Below, one piece after another: positions 46,101 to 61,280 of a stretch of 64,000 nucleotides of DNA (positions within the stretch are counted from its first letter, which is position 1; the number at the start of each line of letters is the position of its first letter). The DNA is from Monodelphis domestica (lineage: Eukaryota; Chordata; Mammalia; Didelphimorphia; Didelphidae). The stretch spans positions 441,891,895-441,955,894 of the forward strand of contig NC_077227.1 in the NCBI RefSeq assembly GCF_027887165.1, read 5' to 3'. The position numbers and the translations under genes are program-made. Below the pieces are notes generated by a model. The model searched no databases. It was not told where the DNA came from and saw nothing but the letters and a program-made list of their open reading frames with translations.

Positions 46101-49100
46101 TAGAATGAAGAATATATTGTCATAAATGGCCAGTTTTTTTTGCCTACTTGCATTTCTTTTTTATGGTAATGCAGGCAGAAAAGGCAGATAGTTGGGATTA
46201 TTGGGAAGTGACAGTTGGGTCTTGTTTTGTTTTTCTCCAGAGCATCAATAAGAAATGTCGGGGTGGGGGGGGATGTCATAGTCTGGATGATAAATCCATT
46301 TCTATATCTTGGATTCTTGGGTTGGGATGGTGAGCTGGACCCAGAATTGTTTAGGAGTAAGAAAGAGAGGATTGGGAAATTGTGCATTGCTTCTATTGAT
46401 GCCATTGCCACAATTGTTGGCTTCTATTGTTTCCTGCCACAAAAGTCTGCCCTTTTTTTAACACTGCTATTCGCTGATGATGTGATATGGCTACAAATCA
46501 TGGGATAACACAATCTTAGAAGAATCCAAATTGCTGTTGACACAGAGGGGGAAGGGAAATGTATGAAGAATGGAGTAGTCAATGGTTTATTAACACATGA
46601 GTTATAGGCATAAAAGATATAGTCAAGAATATGCATAGCCAGAAAAAGAGACAGGATATTCATGTAGGAAGGGGAAAGGATGATAGATGGACCACTGCAT
46701 TATTGTACTGATATCTATAAATATTAAAAGACAGAGGAAGGTCACCAGTGTATTGAATGGATCCCTGTGGAGAATTTATAGGTGATGAGAAAGGTAATTT
46801 GCAGTCTGCACCAGTGGAGGGAGTTCTTATTCCATTTAGTAGATTATAGATCCACTGAACAGGAGAAATGTTGTATATTGACAACTGTAATGCTTTTTAT
46901 TGCTGTTTCTTTTGCAAATTATAGTATTTAAATTACATTAAGAATTAGATAGGATTTTAAGACCTTAACCTGGGAACTTAAACTGGGAACCTGGGAGTTG
47001 ACATTTCTATGGAGAAATGCATTCCAAATTCTGAATCATAATATCCATCTCTTTGTCATAGCTACAGTGGCAACAAGGAAATTTCTCCCCTTAAGGGCTA
47101 CACAATGGTCATTTCATAGGTAAAAAAAATTATAAATTGAGTATTAAAAATCTCAGGGGCTATCTGCATATAAATGTTAAAAATCTGACCACTGATAATA
47201 GTGATGATTAATGGTTTACTACTTGTAACTCCAAAAAGCAAAATATGAATGATTTGTTGTGTTTTAGGTAGCTCATAAAACTGTTAGAATACTCCTTAAA
47301 GATCAGACTTCTAATCTGTATTATGTCTAATATGTTGATGTACATTTATTTGTACCATGTTCTTCTGAATACAAATTTTTCATGATTTTTGTTCTTTTTT
47401 TGCTTTGCTTTCTGCTAGAAAATACTTTAATAATAAAAAGTAATTTAGGAAAAGATTCCTTTATCCCACCAAATGATTTTGGATTGTTTGACTTTATTAT
47501 AGAAGAGAATATTAATTAGTATATATGAAAGGAAAAAACCTAACTCCAAACTAAAATGTAGGAAAAGACAAAGTTAATTCACACTTCTGAAGTTAATATA
47601 AGATAAATATAAAGCAAAGAAAGATTCGAATGGCCTCTTTGTAAATTCTTTTGGTCTTTATTAGTGTGTAGTTAAGCAATGATTCTAATCTCTGTCTTAG
47701 AATGGAATGAAATGAGCTGAGCATCTGAAAACAATATATGTTTTCTAAAAATTGTTATTTATGTATTAAAACTTGAGAAAAGAACACTGAACTTGGCAAT
47801 TCTGGTATTCTTTTGAGTTTTCATGAGTTTCTCTTTTTTACTTTAGAAATCCTGATATAGAATGGGTGTCTTCCATGTCATTAGTAACTTTGTCTATCCA
47901 ACAAATAAAGTTAATAAGTAAATTAATGAGGTGGGCAGCATCCTTAAAACTAAAATTTTACACAGGAGTTGAAGGGGGGGAATAAGTTCTTAGACACCTA
48001 GAAGCCCCGATAGTAAATGGGGGGGGGGGGGGGGAATACCATAGTGTAATGGAAAATCTACCAAGCTAAATTATCAAGTACTTGGGTACAGATCCTGCTT
48101 CTGATACTTCTTGCCTCTATAGTATCATTATATAAAAGATGGAGATAAAAATACAGCTCCTAAGAATAAAATAAATGATGTAAAGTACTTTGTTTTGTTT
48201 TTGTAATCTTAAGGCACTATGGAAATGTCAACTTGTTATTTTATTGATATTATTGGTGGCAAGGAAAGGACATTTACCTATTTTAAGAAAATTTAAGAAA
48301 ATAATTTATTTTATAGGGTCCTAAAGCTAAAAGTAAATAAAGACAAAATGGTGACCACATCTGGTGTAAAGAAAGCTGTATTTGATCGACTCTGTAAACA
48401 GTTAGAAAAGTTTGAAGAGCAAGTTAAGGGTGAGTATTCCACGATTTATAGTTCTATGAATTTAGACCAAGTTACCAACTGCACATTTATAGGTACAAAG
48501 GAGTATGTTAAACAAATTGGTTTCCCAGGCAAATGTCACAATATGCTCTATTCATGTACATAGGTCAGATAATTATAGTAATTATCTCCATGTAGAACAT
48601 ATTGTCTTATGAGAAAAAACAAGCTAAAGGAAAACGTCAGAAAAATGTCTTTGCTTTTTTTTCTTTCTTTTTTTTACCCCTTCCAATAAAACCAATATAG
48701 ATAGGATAGAACTTGTTTTAGGACCTTGGAGTTTATCTAGAATCACTCCTCATTTTGCAAGGATGGAAGCCATATATCTAGTGATGTAAATGTAATGTAA
48801 GACTATTTGGAAATTAAGCATGCTAGAATTGAGATTCCTTATTAGAAGTGGGGAAGGTAAAAGAGAAATAATATTAATGGAATTTTTTTTCTTGAAGGAG
48901 AACCTAATAGTTCAGTTTCTCCACCAATGAAAAGACAGAAGATTACAGTTGAAAATTCTAAGAAAGGTAAGGCTTACTGTCATTGTGAAATGCAATTAGT
49001 TCAAGCAAGTATTGAGACTCAGCAGTTATTTAAAGGCTCTGTTATGAATTCTAGAATGAAATCTACCAAATCACCTTTTTATAAAAGCTCTTTTAAAGAG

Positions 49101-49513
49101 AGTCCTCAAAATAAGCAATGGAAAAGTTTTAAGGAACCTTGGAATAGTTGGGATGTATGACTAAAATGAACAAAACTATGTGTAAGACCTTTCTTCTAGC
49201 TTTTCACTTTAATTTCTTGGTGCTCATGTAGAAAAGGAATTTAAATTATGGAAATTCAGGATTATTTTCAATGTTTCATTGGGAGTTGTGACTTTCAGAC
49301 AAGATTTTTCTGTTGTCCTAATTTCTTAAAATAGAGACAAACTTTCAAGTTGCTAAAACTGAGAATTTCTAATCTCTTGAAATTTTTCCAACAGAAAAAG
49401 AGGATAAAGCTGAATCTCCTTGTAAGCAGCAGAAAAGTGAAGATTTAAAACAAGATTATGAAGAGTGGAAAAGAAAAATTTTAGAAAATGCTGCTAAAGC
49501 ACAAAAGAAGTGA
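35852..49513 (+). CDS. ORC6: ORC6 origin recognition complex subunit 6, complete (7 exons)
   Basis: ORC6 is the smallest ORC subunit. It helps load MCM helicases at replication origins and acts in cytokinesis. Exons: 35852-35916, 38078-38207, 41167-41330, 41615-41704, 48317-48429, 48898-48966, 49395-49513. Phases agree and give 249 codons plus TGA (human has 252). Residues 1 to about 185 form two TFIIB-like cyclin folds (for example the RKAEEYLRLS and FDRLCKQLEKFEEQVK segments). A variable Ser/Lys-rich linker follows (exon 6), then the conserved C-terminal helix DYEEWKRKILENA (residues 231-243), which binds ORC3. Its tyrosine is residue 232, matching human Tyr232, mutated in Meier-Gorlin syndrome. 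The start was chosen because it begins the family N-terminus and lies in the CpG island. All introns are GT-AG with ordinary U2-type donors. Confidence 0.96.
36190..36640 (-). repeat. MIR-like SINE fragments in ORC6 intron 1
   Basis: TTACATAGGGTCACACAGCC, TGAACCCAGGTCTAACCGAC at 36205-36300 are reverse MIR. Further weak matches at 36400-36450 and 36520-36610. Confidence 0.6.
37066..37185. repeat. (TA)n microsatellite flanked by a 23-bp direct repeat
   Basis: About 70 bp of TA (37089-37158) lies between two exact 23-bp copies (37066-37088 and 37163-37185) that begin ATGGTGAATG and end GGATACTAT. In ORC6 intron 1. Confidence 0.93.
37540..37930. repeat. Two MIR-like fragments in opposite orientation
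   Basis: 37540-37720 reads as reverse MIR (TTTATAAATGAGGAAACC); 37745-37930 as forward MIR (TTTCCTCATCTGTAAAAAGG, AAAGCATTATATAAATG). Confidence 0.6.
38349..39339 (+). mobile_element. Solo LTR of an endogenous retrovirus, 991 bp
   Basis: Begins TGTGACAAGG, ends GAGGTTTACA and is flanked by the 4-bp direct repeat CCAC (38345-38348 and 39340-39343). A TTAAATA TATA-like box is at about 38546, in a plus-oriented layout. Two diverged copies of a roughly 65-bp unit (AAATCTTTGATCC..., then AAATTTTGATCTAGG...) sit at 38935-39080. There is no internal coding region. It lies in ORC6 intron 2, in the sense direction. Confidence 0.8.
39613..39772 (-). repeat. Marsupial tRNA-derived SINE lacking its head
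   Basis: TTAAACCCTTACCTTCCATC to CCTCCCATCTCTGGGCC. The tRNA-related 5' part is absent. In ORC6 intron 2. Confidence 0.9.
39880..41155 (-). repeat. Old L1 sequence, antisense, with a SINE fragment inside
   Basis: 39900-40190 resembles an antisense L1 3' end (CAGCTTATTTAGCCATTCCC, TCTATGGGCAGCCC). 40370-41155 reads like antisense L1 ORF2, T-rich and stop-filled. 40238-40340 is a forward SINE 5' fragment. Confidence 0.55.
42000..43955 (-). mobile_element. L1 3' part: decayed end of ORF2 and 3' UTR
   Basis: The minus strand encodes broken pieces of the L1 ORF2 C-terminus: NKRPRISRDL (43740-43949), KTIWYWKRNRVVDQSNR, SKWIHDLE and NFDYIKLK (43334-43738), then PFESAIPLLGLYPK and TKIFIAALF (42440-42754), in the family order. 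Frames are broken by stops and shifts, and a SINE sits at 42965-43156. Not an active copy. In ORC6 intron 4, antisense to the gene. Confidence 0.88.
42965..43156 (-). repeat. Marsupial tRNA-derived SINE inserted in L1
   Basis: TTTTTTAACCCTTACCTTCC to CCACCTAGCTGTCCCC. L1 sequence continues on both sides, so the SINE is younger than the L1. Confidence 0.93.
43960..44645 (-). repeat. Second L1 3' end, antisense
   Basis: CAATTACATGTAAAAATAG, TCTCAGACTCCATTAGTTCC, AGCCATTCCATAATTGATGG, TCCAATTCTTTACCCC read as a reversed L1 3' end, parallel to but distinct from the copy just left of it. Confidence 0.6.
44985..45150 (-). repeat. MIR-like SINE
   Basis: TTTTATAGATTAGTAAACTGAGGCC, CAGGTGATTTGCCCAAAG, reverse orientation. 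Confidence 0.7.
45280..45905 (+). repeat. Old L1 3' end
   Basis: Follows the L1 3' order (CTCTTTGACTCAGCAATG, AGTATAATGGAATATGATAAC, AAATGATGCAGAATAAACTA, GGAAATGGTTTATAAGGGG). Strongly decayed. Confidence 0.6.
45906..48018. other. ORC6 intron 4 segment, nothing recognised
   Basis: Moderately AT-rich. Several open frames near 46094-46884 occur on both strands with no homology I recognise; unassigned. Confidence 0.4.
48019..48240 (+). repeat. G16 homopolymer and MIR-like SINE
   Basis: Sixteen G at 48019-48034, followed by a MIR-like unit to 48240 (CAGATCCTGCTTCTGATAC, AAAGTACTTTG). It ends only about 75 bp before the ORC6 exon 5 acceptor. Confidence 0.65.
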
Positions 49514-50094
49514 TTTCATTTTCTGGATAGCACCTGCCACCAACCATGACTCTTTACTTCCCATTGAGTCTTGATGGATTGTTAGCATCTGCTTTTGAGC
49601 AAGAATTCTGAAAGTACCATGCTTTGCCTCAGTGTGCTCGGGGCTCTTTATGGGCAGTCAAGGAAAACCATTTCACCTCCATTCCAAGTTTCCATATTTT
49701 GGTGAGGTTACTTGAAAAAAGGCAGCCTAGAAGTCACATCTAAGGTAGTGAGACCTGGCTCCTGACCTTGGAAATAAGCTTGACACAATCAATCATGGTG
49801 TCATTTGGCATATTTCTTCTTCCCTACCAGGTTGGTATGCTCTCTTCCAAAGGAATCTAAGGAAATTTAAGGCTCTAGTTTGTACTTTTAATAATTAAAC
49901 ACTGATTACTTATTTTAAAGCAATACAAATAGTTTTTCATACTTTTAGTTATTTTTGCAGTTTTTTAGAATCAGAATCTTTCCGTTTAAAGTACTGTAAC
50001 TTTAAGATAGTTTCGTTTCAGTGTCCATCCTATCTTAACTTTTTGTTTAAAGAACATGCTTTTGCTCAGAATAATTTTCCTTTTAGACAAAAAA

Positions 50095-50100
50095 AATAAA
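50095..50100 (+). terminator. ORC6: Candidate ORC6 polyadenylation signal AATAAA
   Basis: A canonical hexamer about 585 nt past the ORC6 stop, in an A/T-rich stretch followed by T- and GT-rich sequence. A second AATAAA at 51181 could serve a longer transcript. Confidence 0.5.
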
Positions 50101-50535
50101 GTTTTTAACACCTAGTCTAGTAGGATATCTAGAAAGAAAACCCAAGTTTTCTGTATTGCTCTAGCTTCTATACCACTAGTAATTTTAAGAAGGTCTTGCG
50201 ATGGACTACAAATGAGGACACAGTTGCAAAATCAAGAATTTAACCAAAATTTATTTGTGCTTAAGCTTCAGATATTTACAAACTTGAGAGATTAAAAACA
50301 AACCTATGGAACTTAGCCTTCATAGAAGGTGAAAAGTTGCCAGGAGGTCTGGGAAGTGGTACCAGATAGAAATTTAGTTTGGTTACCTTCTAATTACATG
50401 CATTCAAAGAGTAAAACACAAAACTGCTGTATCCAATTTCTGAAATTCTACTTTATTACTAGACACGTTAGGGTGGGTATGTGGATGGTTGGTTTGCTCT
50501 AGACCTGTGATTTTATGGCTTATGAACTCTTGATA

Positions 50536-50692
50536 TAGAAGCTCCCATTCCCTAAAACAGATGATCCACTCATTGTAGCCCTGAAAAGTTAAGGGATTTG
50601 TCCACAGTCACAAATGCAAGGATGTGTCGGTCAGAATTTGAACCAAGTCTTCCAACATCCAAGCCCCACATTCTATTACGCTATGTCCCCTT
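50536..50692 (-). repeat. MIR-like SINE
   Basis: AAAACAGATGATCCACTCATT, GATTTGTCCACAGTCACAAAT, AATTTGAACCAAGTCTTCC. Lies between the two candidate ORC6 polyadenylation signals. Confidence 0.65.
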
Positions 50693-51190
50693 GGGGACAC
50701 TCTAGTTTTGCAAAATAGCCTGCATCAACTAAAAGCACTTTAAAGAATTTTAGATTTTTAAAAAATCACAAAGAGCATTTGAGCAGGACAAGGTTAGTAA
50801 TATAAGACAAAAATATTAACTCTACAGCTGATGACATGATTATCCTTGTACCTACAAGTGAAATTTATAAAATTAGTTTCCTAAAAATACTAATGGTTAT
50901 GCTCAAGCTGAGAAAAGCAATTCCCTGCGTTAAGGAAGGAAAGTCCTTTAGCAGGCAAAAGCACCAGCATCTGCAGGCAGTAAAATACTTGCTTTCCTAC
51001 TTAGACTTGAAAGGGAAACAACTGATAGGAATAAAAAGATACCAACAAAGACCTGACATTTATTCTATTAATGCTCATTATCTATCCTCAAGGCAGTTTT
51101 GTGTTTCTGGGCTTGGGTTGTTTTATTTATTTTTTTACTTTAATGAAACACCTTTAAAAATAGGCATGAACTTTTCTTAGAATAAAGTTA

Positions 51191-52164
51191 TAGTGTTATT
51201 GATCTGAAATGCATGAAAGATTCTTCTCTTTTAAATGGGGCTTAGATTTGCTTTGCATTCTTAATTTTGGTTATGACCTTACTATTCCCATGTAGAAAAT
51301 TTCCTGTTCAAAATAGTACGGTTCTAGTCAAGTTGCTAGAAAATCCAAAACCCCCAAAATTTGTTTATGATATGTGATGAGAAATGAGGACTGTTCTAAA
51401 GCTTTGAGTTAGAAAAATAAAAGGAAATTACAGGCTTGATCAAGATAGGCCCTTAAAGTGTCATTTCAGTGATGTAAGGAATTGCCAGAAATTCCTCTAC
51501 CAATGCATGTTGGCAGCCTTTCTGCATCTTGAGTCTAATATGGTTGCCAAGAGCTGTGAAAGGTTAAATGATTTGCTCAGAGTTCAGCCAATATGTTAGA
51601 GGCAGGACTGGAAACCAGGTCCTCTTGGCCCAAGGCTGGCTCTCATTTGCAAGACAACCGATTCCATTGTTGAAAAATTATTCATTTATACTGATCCAAA
51701 ATCTACCCTATTGGCTCTACCTTTATTATAGTTTAGCCAATCCTGTCTTATTTTATTGACAGCTCTTTAGTAGCTAGAGGCTATACTATAGGTTTAGTCT
51801 TACAAGTTTGGGAGAGAGTTCCTGAGAAGTTACCTCTAATTATCCAAAATGGTTGCTGAGCTCAGATTTAGGATGGTATGGCAAAAATTGAGTTAAAATC
51901 CATTTAGATCACTTACTGTTTATCTCTCTCCCTCTGTCTCCCTCTCCTTCCCTCCCTCCATATGTGTGTATGTTAAATTCTAAGCATATAAAGAACTGTA
52001 TCAGAACGTGTCTCCACTATTTTATGGGGAAATTACTTTCTACTTCTATGTAAAAATTAAGCAGCAATCAACTCCATTCCTTTGGAAAAATACTATGTAA
52101 AACAAACTATTCCTTAGTTTTCAGTACCAGTTCTCATAGTTTATCTAAACTAATGCTGTTATAC
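51191..52164. other. ORC6-MYLK3 intergenic spacer
   Basis: A MIR-like fragment at 51540-51650 (TTTGCTCAGAGTTCAGCC, CTGGAAACCAGGTCCTC) and otherwise unclassified AT-rich sequence, with a short TCTCCCTC-rich run at about 51925-51960. Confidence 0.5.
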
Positions 52165-52361
52165 TCTAAAGCATAGCTTCTTAACCTGAGGTCCTTAAAC
52201 TTTAAAAAAAAAAATTTCATTAACTTTCACTATCATTGGTTTTATCTGGAATCATACATATTAATGCATAAAAGCATTGTTCTGAGAATGGGTCTCAGGG
52301 CTTCACCAAACTCCCAAAGAGGGTTCCTGACCCCAAAAAAGGTTAAGAACCCCTGCTTCGA
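52165..52361. mobile_element. Short non-autonomous DNA transposon with terminal inverted repeats
   Basis: The left end TTCTTAACCTGAGGTCC and the right end AAAAAGGTTAAGAACCCC are inverted complements. The centre (ATTGGTTTTATCTGGAATC, ATTGTTCTGAGAATGGGTCT) resembles 9041-9272. Length near 200 bp and no coding sequence suit a hAT-type MITE. The family is inferred. Confidence 0.6.
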
Positions 52362-52524
52362 GACTTTGTGATTCCATTATCACCTAAACATCCAAAACAA
52401 TAAATCCTCCACCTTTTTACTGTAGAAAATAATACTGAAAGGCCTGCTCTGGTGCCACATGCTACTGTAACTGTTACTCAGAACAAATTAAAAATTGAAA
52501 TTAGTCACACTCCTAAAATAAGAT

Positions 52525-52761
52525 CAGATCTCCCCAATCCATCTTTATTTTAAAGCATGCCTACTGTCATCACCTGATAAAGTTTTTAAGGCAATTCTTA
52601 CATAGCAAGTTCACATCCATATTTAAGACAAGCCATAGTCATAACATTACTTACATGATTTAAAAACAGGAAATCAAATACTGTAATAGCAAAGGGCCAG
52701 ATCACTAGACAAAGAGTTCTCTGTCTTAGCTTCATCTCTAGCTCTAAGTACTGCAGAACTT
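52525..52761 (-). other. MYLK3: MYLK3 3' untranslated region
   Basis: Minus-strand sequence after the MYLK3 stop. AATAAA (TTTATT on plus, 52544-52549) lies about 210 nt downstream of the stop and is the first good signal, so a short 3' UTR is inferred. The end is approximate. Confidence 0.55.
52544..52549 (-). terminator. MYLK3: Candidate MYLK3 polyadenylation signal
   Basis: The minus strand reads AATAAAG. Position after the MYLK3 stop and convergent orientation to ORC6 fit a gene end. Confidence 0.5.
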
Positions 52762-57569
<4,808 letters not shown>

Positions 57570-57765
57570 TCTCAGCAATGTGCTGTCTTTGTTCAGTCAT
57601 GTCTGACTCTGCAGCCCCATTTGGGGTTTTCTGGGCAAGGATACTAGAAAGGCTTGCCATTTCCTTCTCCAGATCATTTTACAGATGAGGAAACTGAGGC
57701 AAACAGGGTTTAGTGACTTATCTAGGGTCACACAGCTAGGAAATGTCTGAAGCCAGATATAAATG
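57570..57765 (-). repeat. Marsupial SINE, second tRNA-derived family, reverse
   Basis: CAGTCATGTCTGACTCTGCA, GCTTGCCATTTCCTTCTCCA, TTTTACAGATGAGGAAACTGA, GGGTCACACAGCTAGGAAAT. It shares its core with the main SINE but has a different 3' part. Confidence 0.85.
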
Positions 57766-58121
57766 CATTAGATGGATACAGATATGCTCTAGGGGAGTCA
57801 GCTCCCTCCATCCTCCATTTGCTGTGCTAGAAATTAATATTCACAAGCAAAATGGGTTTTATTTAGATTCTTATTTAAGGAGGCATCTATAAGAATTCCA
57901 GTGACAGTTTCAGAGATTTTGGAAACTGCTCTGACATATTCTTCCCATTACTCTGTTGAACCACTTAGAGGGACCAGGGGCATGCCAACAAAGAGCTCAG
58001 ATGAAATGGACCCAGCCTGAAGGATTCCAGATTTTCTCTTAAAGGAAGGCTATGAGATAACTCAGTGGATAGCAAAGGAAGGCTGCACCTACTCAGTGAT
58101 CTTTGAAAGAACCTACTTGAT

Positions 58122-58355
58122 ATAAAGGGGCAGTTAGGCGGTGCAGTAGACAAAGCACTGACCTGTAGTCAGGAAAAACAGTTCCAATCTGGCCTCAGAC
58201 ACTAGCTGTGTGACCCTAGGCAAGTCACTTAACCCCTATTTACATCAGGTCTTCCTTTGTAAAATGGGGACACACTGCAGAAAGAAATGGCAACTCATCC
58301 CAGTATTTTTGCCAGAAAGTGTCAAAAACAACTGAATGACTGAATAACAACGCTT
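58122..58355 (+). repeat. Marsupial SINE, second family, near full length
   Basis: GGGGCAGTTAGGCGGTGCAG head, CTGGCCTCAGACACTAGCTG, AAATGGCAACTCATCCCAG, CAAAAACAACTGAATGACTG end. Confidence 0.9.
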
Positions 58356-58365
58356 AATACAAAAA

Positions 58366-58540
58366 AGGGACTATGGGTATTTGGATGAAGGCTGGCATAT
58401 TGGTTGTTTTTGTCAAGCAGTTTTCTATTTTGTTATAAGGAATAGCTTACTGGGTCAGGGAAGGGAGAAGGATATTTTAGGAAACAAAAGTGATATGAAA
58501 ACAAAAGATATCAATAATTTTATTAGAATAAAAAGAAGAG
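58366..58540 (+). repeat. L1-like 3' UTR tail
   Basis: Ends ACAAAAGATATCAATAAT-type sequence as at 5615. Directly after the SINE. Confidence 0.4.
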
Positions 58541-58639
58541 ATCCCTCTATCTAGTACAGCAGGAATGTAGTCCCTGCCTAAAGTCAGGGGGACAGGACTA
58601 AAACAGCCCCCAAGTGAAACAAGGCCTGAAGCAGTAGCA

Positions 58640-60300
58640 ACTCTCCAGATTCAACTAAAAAGGCAGTTGAAACAACTAACAATTTCATCAAGGTTGCAGA
58701 AATTTTTTTAAAAATCAGCATTTCTACATATTGCCAACAAAATCCAACAGGAAGAGATAGAAAGAGAAATTCTTTCTACAGACAGTACAAAATACTTGGG
58801 AGTCTATCTACCAAGTCACACAGAGGAACTTTTTTAACACGACTACAAAACACTTCATACAAATATAGATCTAAATAACTGGAGAGATATTAATTGCTCA
58901 TGGGTAGAGAGAGAATATAATTTTTAAATGGCCCTACTACCTAAATTAATTTTCAATGCCATACCAATAAAACTACCAAGGAATTACTTTATAGAAGTAG
59001 GAAAAAAATAATAATAAAATTCACTCAGAGGAACAAAAGGTCCAGGATAAAAGGGAATCATTGAAGAAAACTGGGAAGGAAAGGGGCTTAACATTACCAG
59101 ATTTCATACAATACTACAAAATTGTAATCATCGAAACAATTTGGCACTGGATAAGAAATATAGTGGTGAATCAATGGACTAGGTTAGATATATAATATAC
59201 AGAAGCAAATGAGATCAATAAGCTTAAAAGTAAGAACAGTAAACCCAAAGTTCTAAGCTACTGGGGCAAGAACAAATAATATGACAAAAATTGCTGGGAA
59301 AACTGGAAAGTAATTTGTCATAAACTGGGCATAGAGAAGTATCTCACACTATATTCCAAGATAAGCTCAAAATGAGTGCCCAATTTAGGCATAAAGGATG
59401 ATATATAAGCAAATTAGTGGAGAATGGAAGAAATTAGCTGTCAGATCTGTGGATGGGGGAAGAGCTCATGACCAAAGAACTCTGAGGTATCACTTCACCA
59501 CACCCATCCATTTGGCTAAGATGACAGAAAAGGAAAATGACAAATATTCAAAGGGATGTGGAAAATAGATGCATTAATGCCCTGTTGGTGGCGCTGTGAT
59601 CTAGACGAACCATTCTGAAGAGCAATTTGGAATTATACCCAGAAAGCTATTAAACTGCATTCCCTTTGACCCAGAAATGGCACAACTATACTCCAAAAAG
59701 ATCAAAGAAAAAGGAAAAGTCTACATAGGAACAAAATACAGCACATCTCTTTGTGGCAGCAAAGGATTAAAAATTGAGGAGATGCTCATCATTTGACAAA
59801 TGGCTGAAAAAAGTACAGTACAGAGATGTGATTGAATACTATTCTGCTATAAGAAATTGTGAAAGGGGTAGTTTTAGAAAAACTGGGGGAGGGGGGGCAG
59901 CTGGGTGGCTCAGTGGATTGAGAGCCAGGCCTAGAGAGGGGAGGTCCTAGGTTCAAATCTGGCCTCAGACACTTCCCAGCTGTGTGACCCTGGGCAAGTC
60001 ACTTGACCCCCATTGCCTAGCCCTTACCACTCTTCTGCCTTGGAGTCAATACACAGTATTGACTCCAAGACAGAAGGTAAGGGTTTAAAAAAAAAAAAAC
60101 TGGGAGAAATGTATATGGAGTGATACAAAGTGAAGTGAGCAAAACAATTTGCACAGCCTCAGAGACTTGGTAACTTTGATCAACCCAATGTCCCACCATA
60201 GTTTCAAAGGATTCATGAAGAAAAATGCTATCCAACTACAAATTGAAAACTGATAAATTTTGAGTGAAGAGTGAAGCATTTTCCCCCCAGAACATGGCTT
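58640..60300 (+). mobile_element. L1 3' part (ORF2 end and 3' UTR), decayed, with SINE inside
   Basis: Plus-strand order of L1 ORF2: ATACTTGGGAGTCTATCTACC, ATGCCATACCAATAAAACTACC, AGGGGCTTAACATTACCAGA, GAAACAATTTGGCACTGG, then 3' UTR motifs (TTGGTGGCGCTGTGATC, CTTTGACCCAGAAATGGCAC). It is full of stops. A SINE at 59893-60100 splits the tail. Confidence 0.85.
59893..60100 (+). repeat. Marsupial tRNA-derived SINE, young
   Basis: GGGGGGCAGCTGGGTGGCTC head to GACAGAAGGTAAGGGTTT and an A12 tail. Little diverged, inserted in the L1 3' end. Confidence 0.96.
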
Positions 60301-60559
60301 GTTTTGCATGACTTCATATTTGTAATGGGTTCTGTATTTCTTGCCTCCTCAAGGGGCTGGGGTTGGAGTAGGAGTAGGAGGCGAGAGAGAATCCGGAACT
60401 GAAAATAAAATAAAAGCAAACAGGACCCAAAAAAAGGTAGTCTGAAAAACCAGTGAGTAGGACGCTGGTCAAAAAAGACAATGGGTTGCATTTTTGACAT
60501 GCTGGATTTGAGATTTCAATCAAGAGTGAAATAAGTGAAGATAAGCAGGGAGTGGATTC

Positions 60560-61280
60560 TAGGCTGGGGGGGGGGGGGTTGAAAAGTAAGTATAAGAACC
60601 CTTCTAGACAGCAATTTGGAACTATGTCCATGGGGCTTTAAAAGACTGCCTGCCTTTTGATCCAGCCATACCACTGCTGGGTTTGTACCCCAAAGAGATC
60701 ATAAGGAGAAAGATTTGTGCAAAAATTTTCATAACTACGCTCTTTGTGGTGGCAAAAAACTGGAAAACGATGGGATGCCCTTTAGTTGGGGAATGAACAA
60801 ATTGTGGTATATGTTGGTGATGGAATACTATTGTGCTCAAAGGAATAATAAAGTGGAGGAGTTCCATGGAGACTGGAACAACCTCCAGGAAGTGATGCAG
60901 AGTAAGAGGAGCAGAACCAGGAGAACATTGTACACAGAGACTGATACACTGTGGTACAATCGAACGTAATGGACTTCTCTACTAGCAGCAATGCAATGAT
61001 CCAGGACAATTCTGAGGGATTTATGAAAAAGAATGTTATCCACATCCAGAGAAAGAACTGTTTGATTACATGGGTTGAGGGGAATATGGTTGGGGATGTA
61101 GATTCTAAAAGATCACCCTAATGCAAATATTAATAATATGGAAATAGGTCTTGATCAATGATACATGTAAAACCCAGTGGAATTGAACATTGGCTATGGG
61201 AGGGAAAGAACATGAATCATGTAACCATGGAAAAATATTCTAAAACAATTAATTAAATACAATTTTTCAAATTAAGAAAA
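60560..61280 (+). mobile_element. L1 3' end, 5'-truncated, fairly young
   Basis: After a G-run (about 60567-60578), the sequence from about 60600 follows the marsupial L1 end closely: TTTTGATCCAGCCATACCAC, CTTTGTGGTGGCAAAAAACTGG, GATGGAATACTATTGTGC, GTGATGCAGAGTAAGAGGAG, ending GGAAAAATATTCTAAAAC with an A/T-rich tail. Confidence 0.88.

Larger units (their letters stand above)
49514..51190 (+). other. ORC6: ORC6 3' untranslated region (end uncertain)
   Basis: This follows the TGA at 49511-49513. Plausible polyadenylation signals are AATAAA at 50095-50100 and at 51181-51186. The nearer one would give a 3' UTR of about 600 nt. A MIR-like fragment lies between them at about 50536-50692, so the short form is more likely the main one. 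Confidence 0.5.

Noticed and set aside
46094..46884. Cluster of open frames on both strands in ORC6 intron 4
   Set aside because: Frames overlap in opposite phases, no domain is seen, and none joins to the ORC6 exons.
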